Shown piece by piece: positions 62,491 through 64,000 of a stretch of DNA of 64,000 nucleotides. The stretch comes from Diplolepis rosae. Lineage: Eukaryota > Arthropoda > Insecta > Hymenoptera > Diplolepididae. The notes under the pieces are model-generated. The model ran no database searches. It was not told where the DNA came from and was given only the letters and a program-made list of their open reading frames with translations. The translations under genes were made by a program, and so were the position numbers. The stretch covers positions 1,426,001 through 1,490,000 of the forward strand of contig JAPYXD010000718.1 of assembly GCA_030998225.1 (NCBI GenBank). Direction: 5' to 3'. Every line of letters begins with the position of its first letter. Positions within the stretch are counted from its first letter, which is position 1.

Positions 62491-64000
62491 ATGAATTCGC
62501 GTATTACTTGGCCACTCTTTTCAAGACAGACTTTGAATAAAACGCGTATTACTAGGCCAGTAATGTATTGATATCAGTCCTGTTGTCAATTGAACTCGCG
62601 CAGTACTTGGCCACTCTTTTCAAGGCAGACTTCGTTTATCTTGCGTATTACTTGGTCACCTTACTTAAAGTCAGAGTTCGGAAATCTCGCGTATTACTTG
62701 GCCACCTTACTTAAAGTCAGAGTCCGAAAATCTCGCGTATTAGTTGGCCACTTTATAACAATTCTTATACTCCTAACAATTCGCGCATTACTTGGACACT
62801 CTTTTCAAGACAGCCTGCGTTTAACTCGCCTATTACTTGGCCACTTATAAAAATTCTTATACTCCTAAGAACTCGCGCATTACTTGGCCACTTTACTTTA
62901 AGTCAGAGTCCGGAAATCTCGCGTATTGGTTGGCCACTTTATAACAATTCTTATACTCCTTAGAATTCGCGCATTACTTGGCCACTCTTTTCAGGACAGG
63001 CTTCGTCTAACTCGCGTATTACAAGGCCACTTATGTATTTATATCATTCATGAGGTCCATTGAACTCGCGCATTACTCGATCACCTTACTTAAGGTCAGA
63101 GTCCGGAAATCTCGCGTATTACTTGGCCACTTTAGAAAAATTCTTATACTCCTAAGAATTCGCGCATTACTTGGCCACCTTATTTAAAGTCAGAGTCCGG
63201 AAATCTCGAGTATTACTTGGCCACTTTAGAAAAATTCTTATACTCCTATGAATTCGCGTATTACTTGGCCACTCTTATCAAGACAGACTATGATTAAAAC
63301 GCGAATTACGAGGCCACTAATGTATTTATATCAGTCCTGTGGTCCAATGAACTCGCGCATTACTTTGCCACTCTTTTCAAGGCAGACTTCGTTTATCTTG
63401 CGTATTACTTGGTCACCTTACATAAAGTCAGAGTTCGGAAATCTCGCGTATTACTTGGCCACCTTACTTAAAGTCTGAGTCCGAAAATCTCGGGTATTAG
63501 TTGGCCACTTTATAACAATTCTTATACTCCTAACAATTCGCGCATTACTTGGACACTCTTTTCAAGACAGACTTCGTTTAACTCGCGTATTACTTGGCCA
63601 CTTATAAAAATTCTTATACTCCTAAGAACTCGCGCATTACTTGGCCACTTTACTTTAAGTCAGAGTCCGGAAATCTCGCGTATTAGTTGGCCACTTATAA
63701 AAATTCTTATACTCCTAAGAACTCGCGCATTACTTGGCCACTTTACTTCAAGTCAGAGTCCGGAAATCTCGCGTATTAGTTGGCGACTTTATAACAATTC
63801 TTATACTCCTAAGAATTCGCACATTACTTGGCCTCCTTACTTAAAGTCAGAGTCCGGAAATCTCGCGTATTACTTGGCCACTTTATAAAAATTCTTATAC
63901 TCCTAAGAATTCGCGTATTACTTGGCCACCTTACTTAAAGTCAGAGTTCGGAAATCTCGCGTATTAGTTGGCCACTTTATAACAATTCTTATACTCCTAA
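62491..64000 (+). repeat. Pentamer-type region, right window edge
   Basis: Two B2-C'-D3-C'-A' strings carry AAGGCAGAC with TTTATCTTGCG (62635 and 63392); the second matches 53.84-54.33 kb at +9,361 bp. Their C'-D junctions are the most damaged in the window: GAATAAAACGCG near 62535 and GATTAAAACGCG near 63291. The array continues past the edge in A-B dimers and ends inside a B1 linker. Confidence 0.84.

Larger units (their letters stand above)
1..64000 (+). repeat. Satellite DNA array of ~46 bp monomers filling the window
   Basis: The 19 bp core TCGCGYATTACTTGGCCAC recurs every 45-54 bp from end to end, always on the + strand; I saw no reverse-orientation copy. Linkers between cores fall into four classes (A-D) arranged in higher-order strings. 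No unique sequence longer than part of a monomer interrupts the array, and both window edges lie inside it. Open reading frames are a by-product: B (48), C (45) and D (54) are multiples of three, as is the 47+46 bp B3-A pair, so a stop-free frame can run through several monomers. All such frames translate to the same repeat peptide in shifting frames, so no protein is called. Known satellites of this kind sit in centromeric or other heterochromatin; which applies here is not visible. Confidence 0.98.

Noticed and set aside
1..64000. CRISPR array, because of a constant ~19 bp segment and varying spacers
   Set aside because: The spacers are not unique; they fall into four recurring classes, and the repeat is uninterrupted over 64 kb with no cas genes.
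1..64000. Transposable element or inverted satellite segment inside the array
   Set aside because: I saw no core in the reverse orientation, no terminal repeats and no stretch of non-monomer DNA long enough to be an insertion.

Overview
The whole 64 kb is satellite DNA. It is one head-to-tail array of a ~46 bp monomer (45-54 bp), roughly 1,350 copies by length, always in the same orientation, running off both ends of the window. I found no gene, RNA gene, transposon, CRISPR array or unique sequence in it. An array of this size and layout fits a eukaryotic heterochromatic, possibly centromeric, block. Nothing in it names the species. Consensus monomers give about 42% GC.

Each monomer has a 19 bp core, TCGCGYATTACTTGGCCAC, followed by one of four unlike linkers. 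I call the resulting monomers A (46 bp, linker ends GTCCGGAAATC), B (47-48 bp, contains ATTCTTATACTCCTA), C (45 bp, contains CTTTTCARGACAGRCTTCG) and D (54 bp, contains ATGTATTTATATCA). Core variants travel with particular linkers (CGAGGCCAC with D, TTAGTTGGCCAC with the TATAAC form of B), so these are true subfamilies. Common strings are A-B dimers (~94 bp), the C-D-A-B tetramer (193 bp) and B-C-D-C-A pentamers (238 bp).

A fifth element, E (32 bp), is an A monomer that lost its core just after a D. This leaves a perfect hairpin, CTGACCTTACTTAAGGTCAG. I located 49 copies, 45 of them with an intact stem. E copies delimit larger cassettes, most often ~597 bp (13 monomers) or ~737 bp (16 monomers).

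Layout: 1-10.2 kb holds about four related 2.4-2.7 kb superunits; 10.2-19.3 kb has E cassettes and D-C rich blocks; 19.3-23.1 kb is mostly A-B dimers; 23.1-36 kb largely re-uses the 10-19 kb material; 36-47.5 kb is A-B and C-D-A-B rich with nested duplications; 47.5-64 kb is a mosaic of all types. Many blocks recur at exact offsets (1,031; 1,498; 4,000; 8,461; 9,361; 10,060; 12,914; 16,627-16,721; 22,799 bp), the mark of segmental unequal exchange or amplification inside the array.

The best candidates for function are the conserved core, the E hairpin, and a CENP-B-box-like string across the C linker/core junction. All three are sequence observations; binding or centromere activity is not shown here.
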